Part shown: one piece after another, positions 1-8,324 of the stretch
Layout of the letters: each line of letters begins with the position of its first letter
Position numbering within the stretch: the first letter of the stretch is position 1
NCBI GenBank assembly: GCA_021797055.1
Contig: JAKAAI010000002.1
Location: 1 to 56,119, forward strand
Reading direction: 5' to 3'
DNA length: 56,119 bases
Source: Thermoplasmata archaeon
Lineage (GTDB): Archaea > Thermoplasmatota > Thermoplasmata > Thermoplasmatales > Thermoplasmataceae
Position numbers and translations under genes: made by a program
The notes under the pieces: generated by a model
The model's input: the letters and a program-made list of their open reading frames with translations, nothing else
Databases searched by the model: none
Told to the model about the DNA's origin: nothing

Positions 1-6
1 TAATTT

Positions 7-177
7 TCAGAATGGGATCATAATTGGTTCTTCCACCCATCTCTGTGTCATTTCCATAAATGTCGGATAAATTGACCTGATCCTTTCAAAGTCAATGCGA
101 TCAAATATTCCGGTGAGGGAATTGCCTGGTGCCTCAACCTTCTTGTATAGTTCGGATAAATCCTGTGTGATAGAGGT
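7..177 (-). pseudogene. Transposase remnant (first fragment of the IS graveyard)
   Basis: An open stretch of about 56 codons on the minus strand is bounded by a TGA at 7-9 and an in-frame stop just above 177. It reads LYKKVEAPGNSLTGIF, then a segment FDRIDFERIRSIYP. The style resembles the N-terminal part of DDE transposases of Thermoplasmatales, but I cannot place it in a family with certainty. It has no start codon and no catalytic residues. It abuts, on the other strand, a second transposase fragment at about 177, so one insertion probably truncated the other. Confidence 0.4.
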
Positions 178-302
178 TCATAAATTCAGCCGTTGTGGAA
201 GTGCTTAACAACAAGACCAGAATAGTTTTGAAGTGTTTGTATGGATTCAAATCACAGAAATACATAGACAAGATCATCTATCTGATGGCAGGAAGCCTTT
301 AG
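177..302 (+). pseudogene. C-terminal remnant of an ISL3/IS204-like transposase
   Basis: Forty-one codons ending in TAG at 300-302 read like the tail of ISL3/IS204-type transposases: N-S-A-V-V-E-V-L followed by NNKTRIVLKCLYGFK and a hydrophobic end. In that family a conserved segment 'N-x-K-I-x-x-I-x-R-x-A-Y-G-F-x' sits at the same place. The rest of the gene is absent; upstream sequence switches directly to the minus-strand fragment at 7-177. No gene is seen from 303 to 497; that stretch probably held the right end of this dead element. Confidence 0.5.
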
Positions 303-497
303 TTATTCCCATGAATGTTAAAGCGATCCACTAGACACTAAAATGAACCCAGGGGGCTATATTGCAGTAAGATGAACAATAATGAGGTTACCAGAAATAC
401 AAGAAGTCAGTCCACAAGATATGCTAAACACATCAAGAAAATGGTATACTTTGGTATCTCTTATAGGAGACATCCTTAATTAGCTATGGTTTCATCT

Positions 498-719
498 TTA
501 CGGTTTATTATTTCTTAAAGCATTTCTAAAATCTACAGCATAGAAGTATGACCAAACTCCAGCGAATATCAGGAACCAAAAACCTAAGAACGCCACAAAA
601 AAGCTTTGCCAATACTGGTGGTACTTAACCACACTCGAGGCTAGATAAAATGAAATAGGAACTGAGATAATCGCACTCGGCACGACTTCTAAAATTATTT
701 TCCTTTTTCTCCTAACCAC
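498..719 (-). CDS. Small two-TM membrane protein, unknown
   Basis: A 73-residue protein starts with a GTG codon; an in-frame stop lies about 11 codons above it, so no longer N-terminus is available. A basic N-terminus (VRRKRK) is followed by two hydrophobic segments, about residues 10-30 and 40-62, joined by a short loop with aromatic residues, and a charged tail. That gives an integral membrane hairpin with the N-terminus probably inside. A TATA-like AT stretch lies at about 750-765 on the minus strand. It sits between IS fragments, so it may be a passenger or an accidental ORF. No family recognised. Confidence 0.4.
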   Translation of the reverse strand: MVRRKRKIILEVVPSAIISVPISFYLASSVVKYHQYWQSFFVAFLGFWFLIFAGVWSYFYAVDFRNALRNNKP

Positions 720-826
720 ATTCTCACTTTCTTTACCATCGTTTTATCCATATAAATATTCTCGAATCATCCACATCAGGTTGATTATTTACCTATTGAT
801 GTAACTAATGAGTGTGGGACACTATT

Positions 827-1102
827 CTATGACCTGCCCATATTGAACATATTGTGCCACACGCCGGTGCAGAATAGAGCATTATCGATCCTGTCATCCC
901 TCCTCTGAGCCACATTCCACCCAAGCATCTTCTTGTCTGCTGCAAACCCTGATTCGGAATTGCTTCTCTGATGGTACTGTTCCAGATATGGAATGGTATT
1001 CTCAACAAACTCCTTCATCGTATCCTTCCATTTCTGTGATCCATTCAGGGTAGCATTCTTCTTTGGTATCACAAAGACTTTGGTATCTCCCAGTTTATCC
1101 AC
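827..1102 (-). pseudogene. C-terminal fragment of an IS4/IS5-type DDE transposase
   Basis: Ninety-one codons read as the end of a DDE transposase: YHQRSNSESGFAADKKMLGW, then R-x-D-D-R-I-D-N-A-L and W-H-N-M. The R-S-N-S-E segment carries the Glu expected of the DDE triad, followed by the typical K-x-x-x-G and 'WHNM' tail. The upstream part of the gene is missing: reading upward it runs into the left inverted repeat of the IS1182 element at about 1113. I did not find the other part beyond 2737. The simplest reading is that the IS1182 element inserted into or next to an already decayed transposase gene. Confidence 0.6.
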
Positions 1103-1114
1103 GTATGATGGAAT

Positions 1115-1133
1115 GAGACTGTGTGAAAATTAT
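1115..1133 (+). repeat. Left terminal inverted repeat of the IS1182 element
   Basis: GAGACTGTGTGAAAATTAT matches the reverse complement of 2717-2735 at 18 of 19 positions; the mismatch is G versus T at the eleventh base. It lies 64 bases before the transposase ATG. Confidence 0.8.
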
Positions 1134-1197
1134 TTAAAGAGCATTACTAAGTCTGATCACAATAAAGTTTATTCATGAAACCGTCCTATAGCCATTC

Positions 1198-2640
1198 ATG
1201 AGCGGTTCCCATATAACGAAAATAGGAAGGAGACAGTCCCTGCTCCTTCCAGACATGATAGATGATTACATTGATGAGAATAACCCTGCAAGACTGTTCG
1301 ATTCATTTGTGGATTCCATTGATTTAAGGGAAATGAATTTCAAGTACGCAGTTCTGGAGCAACGTCTGGATAGACTTTCTTACGATCCATCAGACTTGCT
1401 CAAGCTCTATCTTTGGGGATACTACAATGGAATAAGGTCCTCAAGGAAGCTTGAGAATGAGTCTCACCGCAACATTGAGGTGATGTGGCTGATACGCAAG
1501 CTCACACCTGATTTCAAGACAATATCTGACTTCAGGAAGAACAATGTGGATTCAGTGAAATCACTGTTCAGGAAATTCAATTCCTTTTTGAAGAATCAGG
1601 GTCTCTTCAAATCTCATGACATCGTCGTGGATGGCACCAAGATAAAGGCGGTCAACTCGATGAACCGATCTTATTCAAAAGAAAGGCTCAAGAAGACGGT
1701 AGATGCCATAGACGAAAAGATTGAAAAGTATCTTCACGACATGGATGAGAACGATGCAATTGAGGAGGATATCGACAGAGAGAAGATAAACAGAGCAATT
1801 GAGAAACTCAGGAAGAAGAAAGAGCTGAAGGAAGCACAGATCAAAATGAATTCCTCAGGCACGAATGAAATATACCTCACAGATCCAGAGGCCAGGCAGA
1901 TAAATACTCGTCACGGTGTTGATGTATGCTACAACGGCCACATAGCCGTTGAATCCGAGAATCATCTCATAACCTAATACACAATGGACAACAGCACCAA
2001 CGATTATGGATCCGTCATTCCTCTTGCAAAGGGAACAAAGGATTTCATAGATCATTTCAGCATTTCCGCAGGCAAGGGTCATTTCTCTCTGCTTAACCTG
2101 CTTTCGCTGGCACAGGAAGGGATAGAGGCGTTCATCCCCTCTCCTCAACGCGGAACTCCTGGCAAGAGGAGAATGGTTCCGGAAAAAGATTACCACAGGA
2201 GCAGATTCTCATACGATCCTGTTAAAGACACATATACATGCCCTGAGGGGAAGGAGATGCATTATCGTTTCAGCACTCCAAACAGCACCAGGCCAGAAAT
2301 AGTGTATAGAGTATACACAACAGACGTCTGCTTCACCTGTGCTGTCAAGAAAAGATGCACGAATTCCGTCAGGGGAAGATGGATGGAGAGATTGGAATAT
2401 GCCGATGTGGAGGATCAACACTGGAAGCGTATGGATTCAAAGGGAGTGGAGAAGATGATCTTACGGAAGAGAACGGTGAAGCACCCATTCGGTACAATAA
2501 AGAGAGCAATGAATCAAGGATACTTTCTATTGAAAGGGCTTAGAAAGGTAAATGGTGAGTATGGTTTCACTGTGATAGCATACAACATGAAGAGGGCAAT
2601 AAGCATCAGGGGTGTCAGGTCACTAATTCAGAGCCTGTAA
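1198..2640 (+). pseudogene. IS1182-family transposase with in-frame TAA and E-to-K change
   Basis: Both halves (1198-1977 and 1984-2640) are in the same frame and would give about 479 residues, the usual length of the family. The N-terminal part has the InsH-like domain (SDLLKLYLWGYYNGIRSSRK) and the first catalytic Asp in VVDGTKIKAV. A TAA at 1975-1977 interrupts the protein just before the second catalytic Asp (NSTNDYGS). A Cys-rich stretch (C-F-T-C-x3-K-R-C) follows. Near the end the family's R-x-x-x-V-E-H-P-F-G box reads RKRTVKHPFG, so the third catalytic residue is Lys (AAG) rather than Glu (GAG). TAA is not known to be read through in archaea, so I treat it as a dead gene. Confidence 0.85.
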
Positions 2641-2716
2641 TATAAGAGAAGACACCATTATCTAAACACCTGTAAAATCCGGATGTAGCAATATATGGAA
2701 TTCTACCTGTTCACAG

Positions 2717-2735
2717 ATAATTTTAACACAGTCTC
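2717..2735 (-). repeat. Right terminal inverted repeat of the IS1182 element
   Basis: ATAATTTTAACACAGTCTC is the inverted partner of 1115-1133 with one mismatch. It lies 76 bases after the transposase stop codon. Confidence 0.8.
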
Positions 2736-2747
2736 ATACCTGTATAC

Positions 2748-2780
2748 GTGGGATCATCACCTCCTAAACGGTGATCCCAC
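2748..2780. repeat. Hairpin-forming inverted repeat just outside the IS
   Basis: GTGGGATCA at 2748-2756 pairs perfectly with TGATCCCAC at 2772-2780, with a 15-base loop that can extend the stem partly (ATCACC against GGTGAT). It starts about 10 bases beyond the right IS repeat. It may be a terminator, an end of an older element, or a structure chosen by the insertion. Confidence 0.5.
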
Positions 2781-2877
2781 AATAACAAAAGTGGAATGTT
2801 ATTTTTCCCTATTCAGGCCTCTTAAGCATTCCATCATTGTAGTAATGTGTGACTAATACCACTTGACAGTTGAAAAA

Positions 2878-2887
2878 TAATATAAGT
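2878..2887 (+). promoter_or_regulatory. Putative TATA box of vapBC
   Basis: TAATATAAGT, preceded by an A-rich BRE-like stretch, lies 29-38 bases before the vapB ATG at 2916. A GGTGG ribosome-binding-like motif at 2904-2908 lies between them. Confidence 0.5.
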
Positions 2888-2915
2888 AAGGAAATCATTA
2901 CATGGTGGTAAGAAT

Positions 2916-3149
2916 ATGTTGCTTAAATTGAGTAAAATTACTTCTAAAGGTCAAATCACCATACCGGCAGAGATACGAAAGGCATTGGATTTAGAGGCTG
3001 GAGACACAATCTTGTTTGAGAAGACTAATGGTAATATCATCATAAAAAAGAACAACAAAAGCACGCTGATAACAATACTTGAGGAATCTGGTCCGTTCAG
3101 CCAGAAAGCGAAGAAGACAATACAAAACATTAGGGATGAGTGGCATTAG
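2916..3149 (+). CDS. vapB: VapB-type AbrB/SpoVT antitoxin
   Basis: A 77-residue protein whose first 45 residues are a swapped-hairpin AbrB/SpoVT DNA-binding fold: K-I-T-S-K-G-Q-I-T-I-P-A-E-I-R-K-A-L, then G-D-x-I-x-F-E. The charged C-terminal tail (residues 50-77) is expected to bind and block the toxin. Such antitoxins also repress their own promoter, usually together with the toxin. It overlaps the downstream vapC start by 14 bases, which fits coupled translation. The pair sits intact between dead IS elements, a common place for mobile toxin-antitoxin genes. Confidence 0.85.
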   Translation: MLLKLSKITSKGQITIPAEIRKALDLEAGDTILFEKTNGNIIIKKNNKSTLITILEESGPFSQKAKKTIQNIRDEWH

Positions 3150-3570
3150 AGTCTGTATTGACACAAACATATTCTTGAATGTTCTGAATAAGGAAAGAAG
3201 GTTTTATTCTGACTCCAAGCGAGTCTTGAACGCTGTCGACCAGGGAAAACTGAAAGCAGTTATCCCAACTTTGGTTATAGCAGAGTTACTGACAGGTTTC
3301 TATATAGACAATAAAGATGATAAGGCCGACCAATTCTTGGCTACAATTATCTCTAATAAAAATATTGAAGTTGTGCAGTTATCAATTGAAATAGCTGCTT
3401 TTTCTGCGTTTATCCGGTCAAAAACAGGAATGAGGCTCCCCGATTCCATGGTATTGGCCATTTCAATACATGAAAAAGTGGATTACTTGATAACAAACGA
3501 TGGTAATTTTCCCGATTCATTTCAAGGAATGAATTCCTTAAATTCATCGGAACTTGCGAAACTCCTCTAA
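3136..3570 (+). CDS. vapC: VapC-type PIN-domain ribonuclease toxin
   Basis: With the ATG at 3136 the protein is 144 residues, the normal PIN-domain size; a longer frame from 3079 would lie inside vapB and adds only basic residues, so I reject it. The acidic metal site is complete: D9 (CIDTN), E50 (VIAELLTG), D103 (LPDSMVLA) and D122 (TNDGNF). PIN toxins cleave tRNA or rRNA using Mg2+; the target here cannot be read from sequence. No frameshift or lost residue is visible, so the toxin appears functional and in need of VapB. Confidence 0.85.
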   Translation: MSGIRVCIDTNIFLNVLNKERRFYSDSKRVLNAVDQGKLKAVIPTLVIAELLTGFYIDNKDDKADQFLATIISNKNIEVVQLSIEIAAFSAFIRSKTGMRLPDSMVLAISIHEKVDYLITNDGNFPDSFQGMNSLNSSELAKLL

Positions 3571-3649
3571 ATGAATGGATCTGATTTTTTAGAATAGGCT
3601 ATTTTCAATTCTTATTTCTATTTCTATGCAGACCTCCCTAAGTTATTAC

Positions 3650-3855
3650 TCATAACTTTCTCAACCCCTTATTGAGTTTGTAATTCGTGTTGAATTCGTC
3701 CGAAAGCGCAATACCAAGCTCATCCTACAACTGGAAATACCCGTTGTGGGGTCTGTGCTTCCACACTCTCTTAATGGGGTTCAGCAGTGGTGAGTATGGC
3801 GAATGAAAAAGGAGATCAATACCGAAGAGGAATTCAATATTCCGGATTGATTATT
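3650..3855 (-). pseudogene. IS630-type transposase C-terminal remnant
   Basis: On the minus strand the sequence reads FHSPYSPLLNPIKRVWK, the very conserved end of DDE_3 (IS630/Tc1-like) transposases, where P-Y-S-P-x-L-N-P-I-E holds the last catalytic acid. Here that Glu is Lys (NPIKRVW). An in-frame TAG follows the FQL segment and a further stop lies at 3650-3652; upstream there is a TAA within about 30 codons. No start and no first half. A clearly dead remnant filling most of the space between vapC and the unknown gene at 3879. Confidence 0.75.
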
Positions 3856-3878
3856 CAAATATCGAAATGAATAAACTC

Positions 3879-4367
3879 TCAGATTTTACCCTTTAAGATA
3901 TATTTTGGCTTCCAATCTTCCGGCGGGATATAATTCAGCGCACTCAGCTCAAGTTCATTTTCTCTTGGCTGATTACCATTTGCATTCAAATTTTTTATAA
4001 ATCCTGTTTCCAGCTCATTATGAATCTGAATGAACTTCTTCAAACTTGTAAGCCGATCTATGACTTTATCAGTCATATTCTTTTCATAATAAAACCGAAT
4101 TTTGTCAAGCATCTGTAACATTCCAGCATGTTCAACTTCGAACCCGCGGATCCTTTCTTTTCCTTTTTGATCTATGCAGGGATAGATTTTAACTTCAACG
4201 ATATAAATCCGCGATCTTATATTATTCTTTAGAGCGACCAAGTTTTTTTCTTTGCTGCCTTGACCGCAAATTATCCTGTCTATTAACTCTGAAATCTCTC
4301 TAAACGATATGCTCAGAAATTCTTCTGCCTTCACTTTTGCAGCAAGCTCACTCTGTCCTGGGTGCAA
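3879..4367 (-). CDS. Unknown protein overlapping the pcn 3' end
   Basis: A protein of up to 162 residues, mostly helical and charged, with no membrane segment. The first available ATG lies 20 bases inside the end of pcn (residues MHPGQSELAAKVK), so it is probably translated from the pcn transcript; a shorter start cannot be excluded. Two regions look structured: about residues 15-100 (with EVKIYPCIDQKGKERIRG) and a helix around 95-130, followed by an NANGNQPRENELE linker and a short basic tail. I do not recognise a family. Its place behind the sliding clamp suggests, but does not show, a role in replication or repair. Confidence 0.6.
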   Translation of the reverse strand: MHPGQSELAAKVKAEEFLSISFREISELIDRIICGQGSKEKNLVALKNNIRSRIYIVEVKIYPCIDQKGKERIRGFEVEHAGMLQMLDKIRFYYEKNMTDKVIDRLTSLKKFIQIHNELETGFIKNLNANGNQPRENELELSALNYIPPEDWKPKYILKGKI

Positions 4368-5079
4368 GCAAAAACAGGCCCTTCATCATGCCCTGCCCGC
4401 CGAACTTAAACTCCACTGTGAGGGGATAATCGTCCTTAAAACTAAGTTTCAGATCTTCTGCAGAGGATACAGATTTTACAAACTTCAGCAGATATTCGAG
4501 CGGATAGAGACTCTTTATGGGTGATTTGCAGTTTATTTCTTTAAGCATATCTTTTGGTATAGTCATCTCAGATTCTTCTGACTCAGAGGCTGCCCTGGCC
4601 TTGAAGTCATCTGGCGTGAGTAGGAGCCTTATGGCATCAGAAACATCTTCGGCTGCTTTAAGTCCCTTTTCAAATGCAGATTTGTCGATTACGGTATAGA
4701 AATCTGATGAAATTTGAGGTATCTTCGGTACTGTTACAACACTGTTATCAAGAAGAGTTATGCTTTTGCTTATTGTTCCCAACTCAAATTTAAGTTTATC
4801 ATTCGTTTTCCTCACTAAAACGTTATCTGATGAACCAGCAAGCTTGAGAACGTTTTTTAGCCTTTCCAGATCTATTGATATTTCTTCTTCTCCGTCAATC
4901 TGATACTCGACAAAAGCCTCTTTTGGAACTTCTGCATTAACCATAGCGACATGGGCTGGATCAACAACCCTCACTATAACGCCAGATTTATCAAACTTGA
5001 ATTTAGCCTCTCCAACCACTGTGTTAAGAAGTTCGGCAAGTTCCCGAAGATTCTTAACCGATATGTTAAAAGTTGTCAT
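4348..5079 (-). CDS. pcn: DNA polymerase sliding clamp PCNA
   Basis: A 243-residue protein, the family length. It starts MTTFNISVKNLRELAELL; the archaeal/eukaryotic clamp signature is seen as G-V-I-V-R-V-V-D-P-A-H-V-A-M-V, and the second domain (about residues 120-243) ends in F-K-F-G-G-Q-G and L-L-A-P-R. The inner-ring basic residues and the interdomain loop are in place. PCNA trimers encircle DNA and tether polymerases, FEN1, ligase and repair proteins through PIP boxes. A GGTGA ribosome-binding motif lies just before the ATG. It lies 60 bases behind the radical SAM gene in the same orientation as nre, whose product is a known PCNA partner in haloarchaea. Confidence 0.95.
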   Translation of the reverse strand: MTTFNISVKNLRELAELLNTVVGEAKFKFDKSGVIVRVVDPAHVAMVNAEVPKEAFVEYQIDGEEEISIDLERLKNVLKLAGSSDNVLVRKTNDKLKFELGTISKSITLLDNSVVTVPKIPQISSDFYTVIDKSAFEKGLKAAEDVSDAIRLLLTPDDFKARAASESEESEMTIPKDMLKEINCKSPIKSLYPLEYLLKFVKSVSSAEDLKLSFKDDYPLTVEFKFGGQGMMKGLFLLAPRTE

Positions 5080-5142
5080 TTTTTCACCTATTTCGATTCG
5101 GGATAATCAGCACTTCAATTAATAATATTTTTCCTAAATAAA

Positions 5143-5982
5143 CTAAAATAACTGTCTATAGGAAAGTGAAGCCACGGCATATGCCTCCTCCTTCTGACTG
5201 TTGCATCTTACGCCAAGCCGCCCAGAAACTTCTTTAATTGTATCCTCCACCGACTTCCACCAGGATCCTGGTACCCCATCAGTCTGGAATGATGTATCAA
5301 TCACTGAAGAAAGCATCTTCTTGCTTCCAGGATACATTGAAATTGTGTCGTATATAACACGTATCCCATAATTTCCTGCAAATTCGATCAACGTATAAAT
5401 GGAATCTTTCGAGTCATTAACTCCAGGTATTATCGGACCAAGGTACATCCATGTCTGTATTCCCGAATCCGCAAGAGTTCCAAGAGCATGCATACGGGAT
5501 GAGGGATACGGTGAGTCCCTGTCAATTATTTTCGATACATCTGTATCAGGTGTTGCTAAGCTCATTCCTATGTCAATAAGATTCTTTCTTTTTCTGAAAA
5601 GATCGATGTCCCGTAATACGAGCGGGGACTTAGTCTGAATCGACGCCCTGAAACCATTGTAGGTAAGTATGTCTATACATTTTTCAGTTAATCTGTACTT
5701 TCCTTCAATTGCCTGGTAAGGATCTGTTATTGTTGAAATACCAACAATGCCACGTCTTTTGAGATTGACTTCCTTCTTTAGGACATCAACAATATTCTTT
5801 CTTACAGCGACCAGAGATCCCCAAGTTTCGGGGGAGTCGCCAGGTGTCATATCGGCTGCATAACAATATCTGCAGCCGTGAAGACATCCAAGATATGGAT
5901 TAAGTGCGTAATCCAGTTCCGGCAAACCGGATCGATTCAGCGCACTTTTAGCCTCTACCTCCCTGATCTGGATATTTCTCAT
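5143..5982 (-). CDS. SplB-like radical SAM protein
   Basis: A 279-residue radical SAM enzyme. The cluster-binding motif is C33-x3-C37-x2-C40 (GCLHGCRYCYA). Further features are a GIVGISTITDPYQAIE segment and an S-L-A-T strand typical of the spore photoproduct lyase-like (SplB / Rv2578c) group. True SP lyases repair a UV thymine dimer by radical chemistry; members like this one are widespread in organisms without spores and their substrate is unsettled. It overlaps nre by 4 bases and precedes pcn, so a role in DNA lesion repair is reasonable but inferred. No key residue appears missing; the short C-terminus has no extra domain. Confidence 0.85.
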   Translation of the reverse strand: MRNIQIREVEAKSALNRSGLPELDYALNPYLGCLHGCRYCYAADMTPGDSPETWGSLVAVRKNIVDVLKKEVNLKRRGIVGISTITDPYQAIEGKYRLTEKCIDILTYNGFRASIQTKSPLVLRDIDLFRKRKNLIDIGMSLATPDTDVSKIIDRDSPYPSSRMHALGTLADSGIQTWMYLGPIIPGVNDSKDSIYTLIEFAGNYGIRVIYDTISMYPGSKKMLSSVIDTSFQTDGVPGSWWKSVEDTIKEVSGRLGVRCNSQKEEAYAVASLSYRQLF

Positions 5983-7229
5983 TTCATAACGAACCTGTCA
6001 AGTGTTACTGACCTTAAATATCTATATATGGAGGATTTTGAGAGCCATTTTTGAACAGGAATTTTCATGTATTTACTTAGAAAAGACAGTGAACTTTGAA
6101 GATCCTCAAAAACAAGTGGAGATGACCTGAACATCTCTCTTAGATTCTCCCTTACATACCATACGCCCACCGGGAGGTTGAAACCAGGGTAAATCTCTCT
6201 CCAGAGCATAGGGATAGCCATTCTCCTCCTCTTAAGAAGATATTCAGAAACGGCAAGTCTGGAGGCATAGTAGCACCCTCCTATTCCCGGATAATCCTTT
6301 CTACCGCCATATTGCTCGGAATCTATCTCAACAGCGGAATCAGTGCCAAAAGTATTCCATGTGCTCCCGGGGAACCACGCCTCTCCCCATTCGAACTGCC
6401 AGTTGCCCGGGGCCATTATGGCCATGAAAAGGTTCCCCGGAGTTTGCCGTATAAAGACTTCATACTTGTCAACGCTTTCGTATTGCTTTATTATTGAGAC
6501 ATTCCTGTCCGATACATTCTTGTCTATAGCTGTAATTGACCACCTTGTTGGTACTGCTCTCCTATTGTGCGAGACACCGATGGATCCTGTACTAAGTATT
6601 TTGGACAGTCTGGAAACATCGATTCCGTTGGCATATAATGAGATGACTGCATCGTTTGCTTTCAGATCGGTGTCATTGAAGGCTCTCTCCACCGGATTGT
6701 CTATCTTGATGTTTCCATATGATATACTCCTGATTGGAGATGATGGGCCCATCGGTGGTGTGTATTCCGAGAGAATAATCTTGCTATCTGCCATGCTCCT
6801 GTCAAATGTCATCTCCATATCAACAGGCTTGTAAGCCATAGACAGCAACTGGGCATCTCCAAGGTTCTTGTCAGGTCTTGAAGCATCCTTCACAGAAATT
6901 TCCATACCGCCTCTGATAATTGATAACCTCATTGACAGGAATGCTTCCAGATCCATCTTTAACCAGTCAGGAGGGTTTTCATAAGAAGTGGTCTCACCGA
7001 ACTGAGGTGGGGTTGATGGATATATTTTTATCTTCGGATAACCAAATCTTCCAACAAATATGGATGGAGGAGAAGATCCGGAAACCTGATTGCTTATTGG
7101 CTTCTGCAGCTTCGGCATTGTCATAGTCTGAACCAGAATCGGGCAATAAGAAAGCCCGCACAGATTCTTTGCCGCTCTGCATTTTATGCACAAAGAGGCC
7201 GGAATCTGATATGACGTTTTGAACTGCAT
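5979..7229 (-). CDS. nreA: Nre-type archaeal DNA repair protein
   Basis: A 416-residue member of the archaeal Nre (DUF650/DUF651) family. A zinc-finger-like C14-x2-C17-x6-C24-x4-C29 cluster opens the protein, followed by the conserved G-R-F-G-Y-P region, the STGSIGVSHNRRAVPTRWS box and a FEWGEAWFPG box. In Haloferax, NreA works with UvrABC on mitomycin lesions and binds PCNA through a C-terminal PIP box; here the last residues read SVTLDRFVMK, PIP-like but with Ser instead of Gln. I use the ATG at 7229; a TTG precedes it by one codon. First gene of the nre-splB-like-pcn cluster. Confidence 0.85.
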   Translation of the reverse strand: MQFKTSYQIPASLCIKCRAAKNLCGLSYCPILVQTMTMPKLQKPISNQVSGSSPPSIFVGRFGYPKIKIYPSTPPQFGETTSYENPPDWLKMDLEAFLSMRLSIIRGGMEISVKDASRPDKNLGDAQLLSMAYKPVDMEMTFDRSMADSKIILSEYTPPMGPSSPIRSISYGNIKIDNPVERAFNDTDLKANDAVISLYANGIDVSRLSKILSTGSIGVSHNRRAVPTRWSITAIDKNVSDRNVSIIKQYESVDKYEVFIRQTPGNLFMAIMAPGNWQFEWGEAWFPGSTWNTFGTDSAVEIDSEQYGGRKDYPGIGGCYYASRLAVSEYLLKRRRMAIPMLWREIYPGFNLPVGVWYVRENLREMFRSSPLVFEDLQSSLSFLSKYMKIPVQKWLSKSSIYRYLRSVTLDRFVMK

Positions 7230-7251
7230 CAATAGTAAGAGATAAACCGAC

Positions 7252-7260
7252 TATTAAAAG
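7252..7260 (-). promoter_or_regulatory. Putative TATA box of the nre operon
   Basis: On the minus strand CTTTTAATA lies 23-31 bases before the nre ATG, implying a leaderless or nearly leaderless transcript. Confidence 0.4.
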
Positions 7261-7323
7261 GATTCTCAGATCCCTATATGCTGCACCTCGCAACCTGTTA
7301 TGCAATCTAATTCTTTTAACTTA

Positions 7324-8247
7324 CTAATGGTAGAAAAGACTTTTAGGAAGAGTAAGAGAAACTACATAATTTGGTTCATCAACAATTTCTGAAATTTTTA
7401 GATTTCCCGCAATGCTGCATAGTGCATATGCTTCTTCCTCGCTCAGTTCCGTCGTCCTTGTGAGATCATCTATCATCTCTTCCACAGCGATCAAGGCTGC
7501 CTTTCGTAAGCTTCTTGATATACCTGTAGTCAGGACACTGATACCCTCTCCAAACGCCGGTATCATAGCTCTGGGATATTTTACGGGCTGATTTTTTATC
7601 ACACGGAACCTGACTGTTACTTCAGCCCCAGTCTCAATAGCTGTTCCGCAAACTTCACCATCCCCCTGCGCGGCATGTGGGTCACCGAATGAAACCATCG
7701 CACCATCAACATTGACAGGCATATACAGTATAGAACCTGCTGTCAAATGCCTGATATCCATATTACCTCCAAATTGCTTGGGTGGAATCATAGGGTATCT
7801 GCCTTTTTTGGGCAAAGTTGATACGACGCCGAGAAACGGCCTGACAGGAATTTTTATTCCAGAAAGAAATCTGCTTCTGCTCACGGCGTGAGACAGTCCA
7901 ATATCCCAGTGAATCAGATAATCACTGAATCTACCTTTCAGTAGACCAAATGTTGGTGAAATAGAAGTCCAACCCCATCTCCATGTGCTAACCTTCACAA
8001 TTTCAATTACAAGTGTATCATCTTTTGTTACACCCTCAACTCTGATAGGACCAACTGCTGCATCATATTTAGAAGGATCCAGTTTTGCCAGAACAGAGGT
8101 ATCAGAATCTTCCTTAATCTGCAAAGTTGACGAGTCTGGAATATCTAGGGAAACAAACTCCTCGAGTGGAACGGATTCAATCTCCTTTGCAGTCGAAACC
8201 CACTCAAATTGCAGGTTTTTTTCTTCCACCCCTCTTATTTTTATCAT
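7324..8247 (-). CDS. Acetamidase/formamidase family amidohydrolase
   Basis: A 307-residue protein of the FmdA/AmdA family, which hydrolyses formamide or short amides to acid plus ammonia. Family marks are G-P-I-x-V-E-G-V, the W-x-W-G-W-T stretch, F-G-G-N-M-D-I-R-H, and the H-A-A-Q-G-D-G-E-V-C-G-T box holding metal-binding and catalytic residues. The length fits the acetamidase branch. It stands alone, ending 92 bases beyond the nre start and diverging from the kinase gene at 8406. The real substrate is unknown; breakdown of small amides as nitrogen source is the usual role. No signal peptide. Confidence 0.85.
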   Translation of the reverse strand: MIKIRGVEEKNLQFEWVSTAKEIESVPLEEFVSLDIPDSSTLQIKEDSDTSVLAKLDPSKYDAAVGPIRVEGVTKDDTLVIEIVKVSTWRWGWTSISPTFGLLKGRFSDYLIHWDIGLSHAVSRSRFLSGIKIPVRPFLGVVSTLPKKGRYPMIPPKQFGGNMDIRHLTAGSILYMPVNVDGAMVSFGDPHAAQGDGEVCGTAIETGAEVTVRFRVIKNQPVKYPRAMIPAFGEGISVLTTGISRSLRKAALIAVEEMIDDLTRTTELSEEEAYALCSIAGNLKISEIVDEPNYVVSLTLPKSLFYH

Positions 8248-8324
8248 TCGTGAGGAACTTTTCTCTTAACTTAAATCTATGCAATAAAATGTGAACAAAT
8301 TTCTATTTACTCTCATCGCAAACT

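Larger units (their letters stand above)
1113..2737 (+). mobile_element. IS1182-family insertion sequence (inactive)
   Basis: About 1.6 kb delimited by imperfect inverted repeats (1115-1133 and 2717-2735, 18 of 19 matching) around one transposase reading frame. The two bases AT outside each repeat also mirror each other, so the exact end and any target duplication are uncertain. The gene inside has an internal stop and a substitution of its catalytic Glu. With the intact ends it could still be moved by an active copy elsewhere; that is inference. Confidence 0.75.

Noticed and set aside
1975..1977. The in-frame TAA of the IS1182 transposase as programmed readthrough or recoding
   Set aside because: Archaeal recoding is known for TAG (pyrrolysine) and TGA (selenocysteine), not TAA, and the same gene has lost its catalytic Glu.
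3079..3135. Long vapC start at 3079
   Set aside because: It lies inside vapB and adds a basic stretch without PIN homology; the ATG at 3136 gives the usual length.
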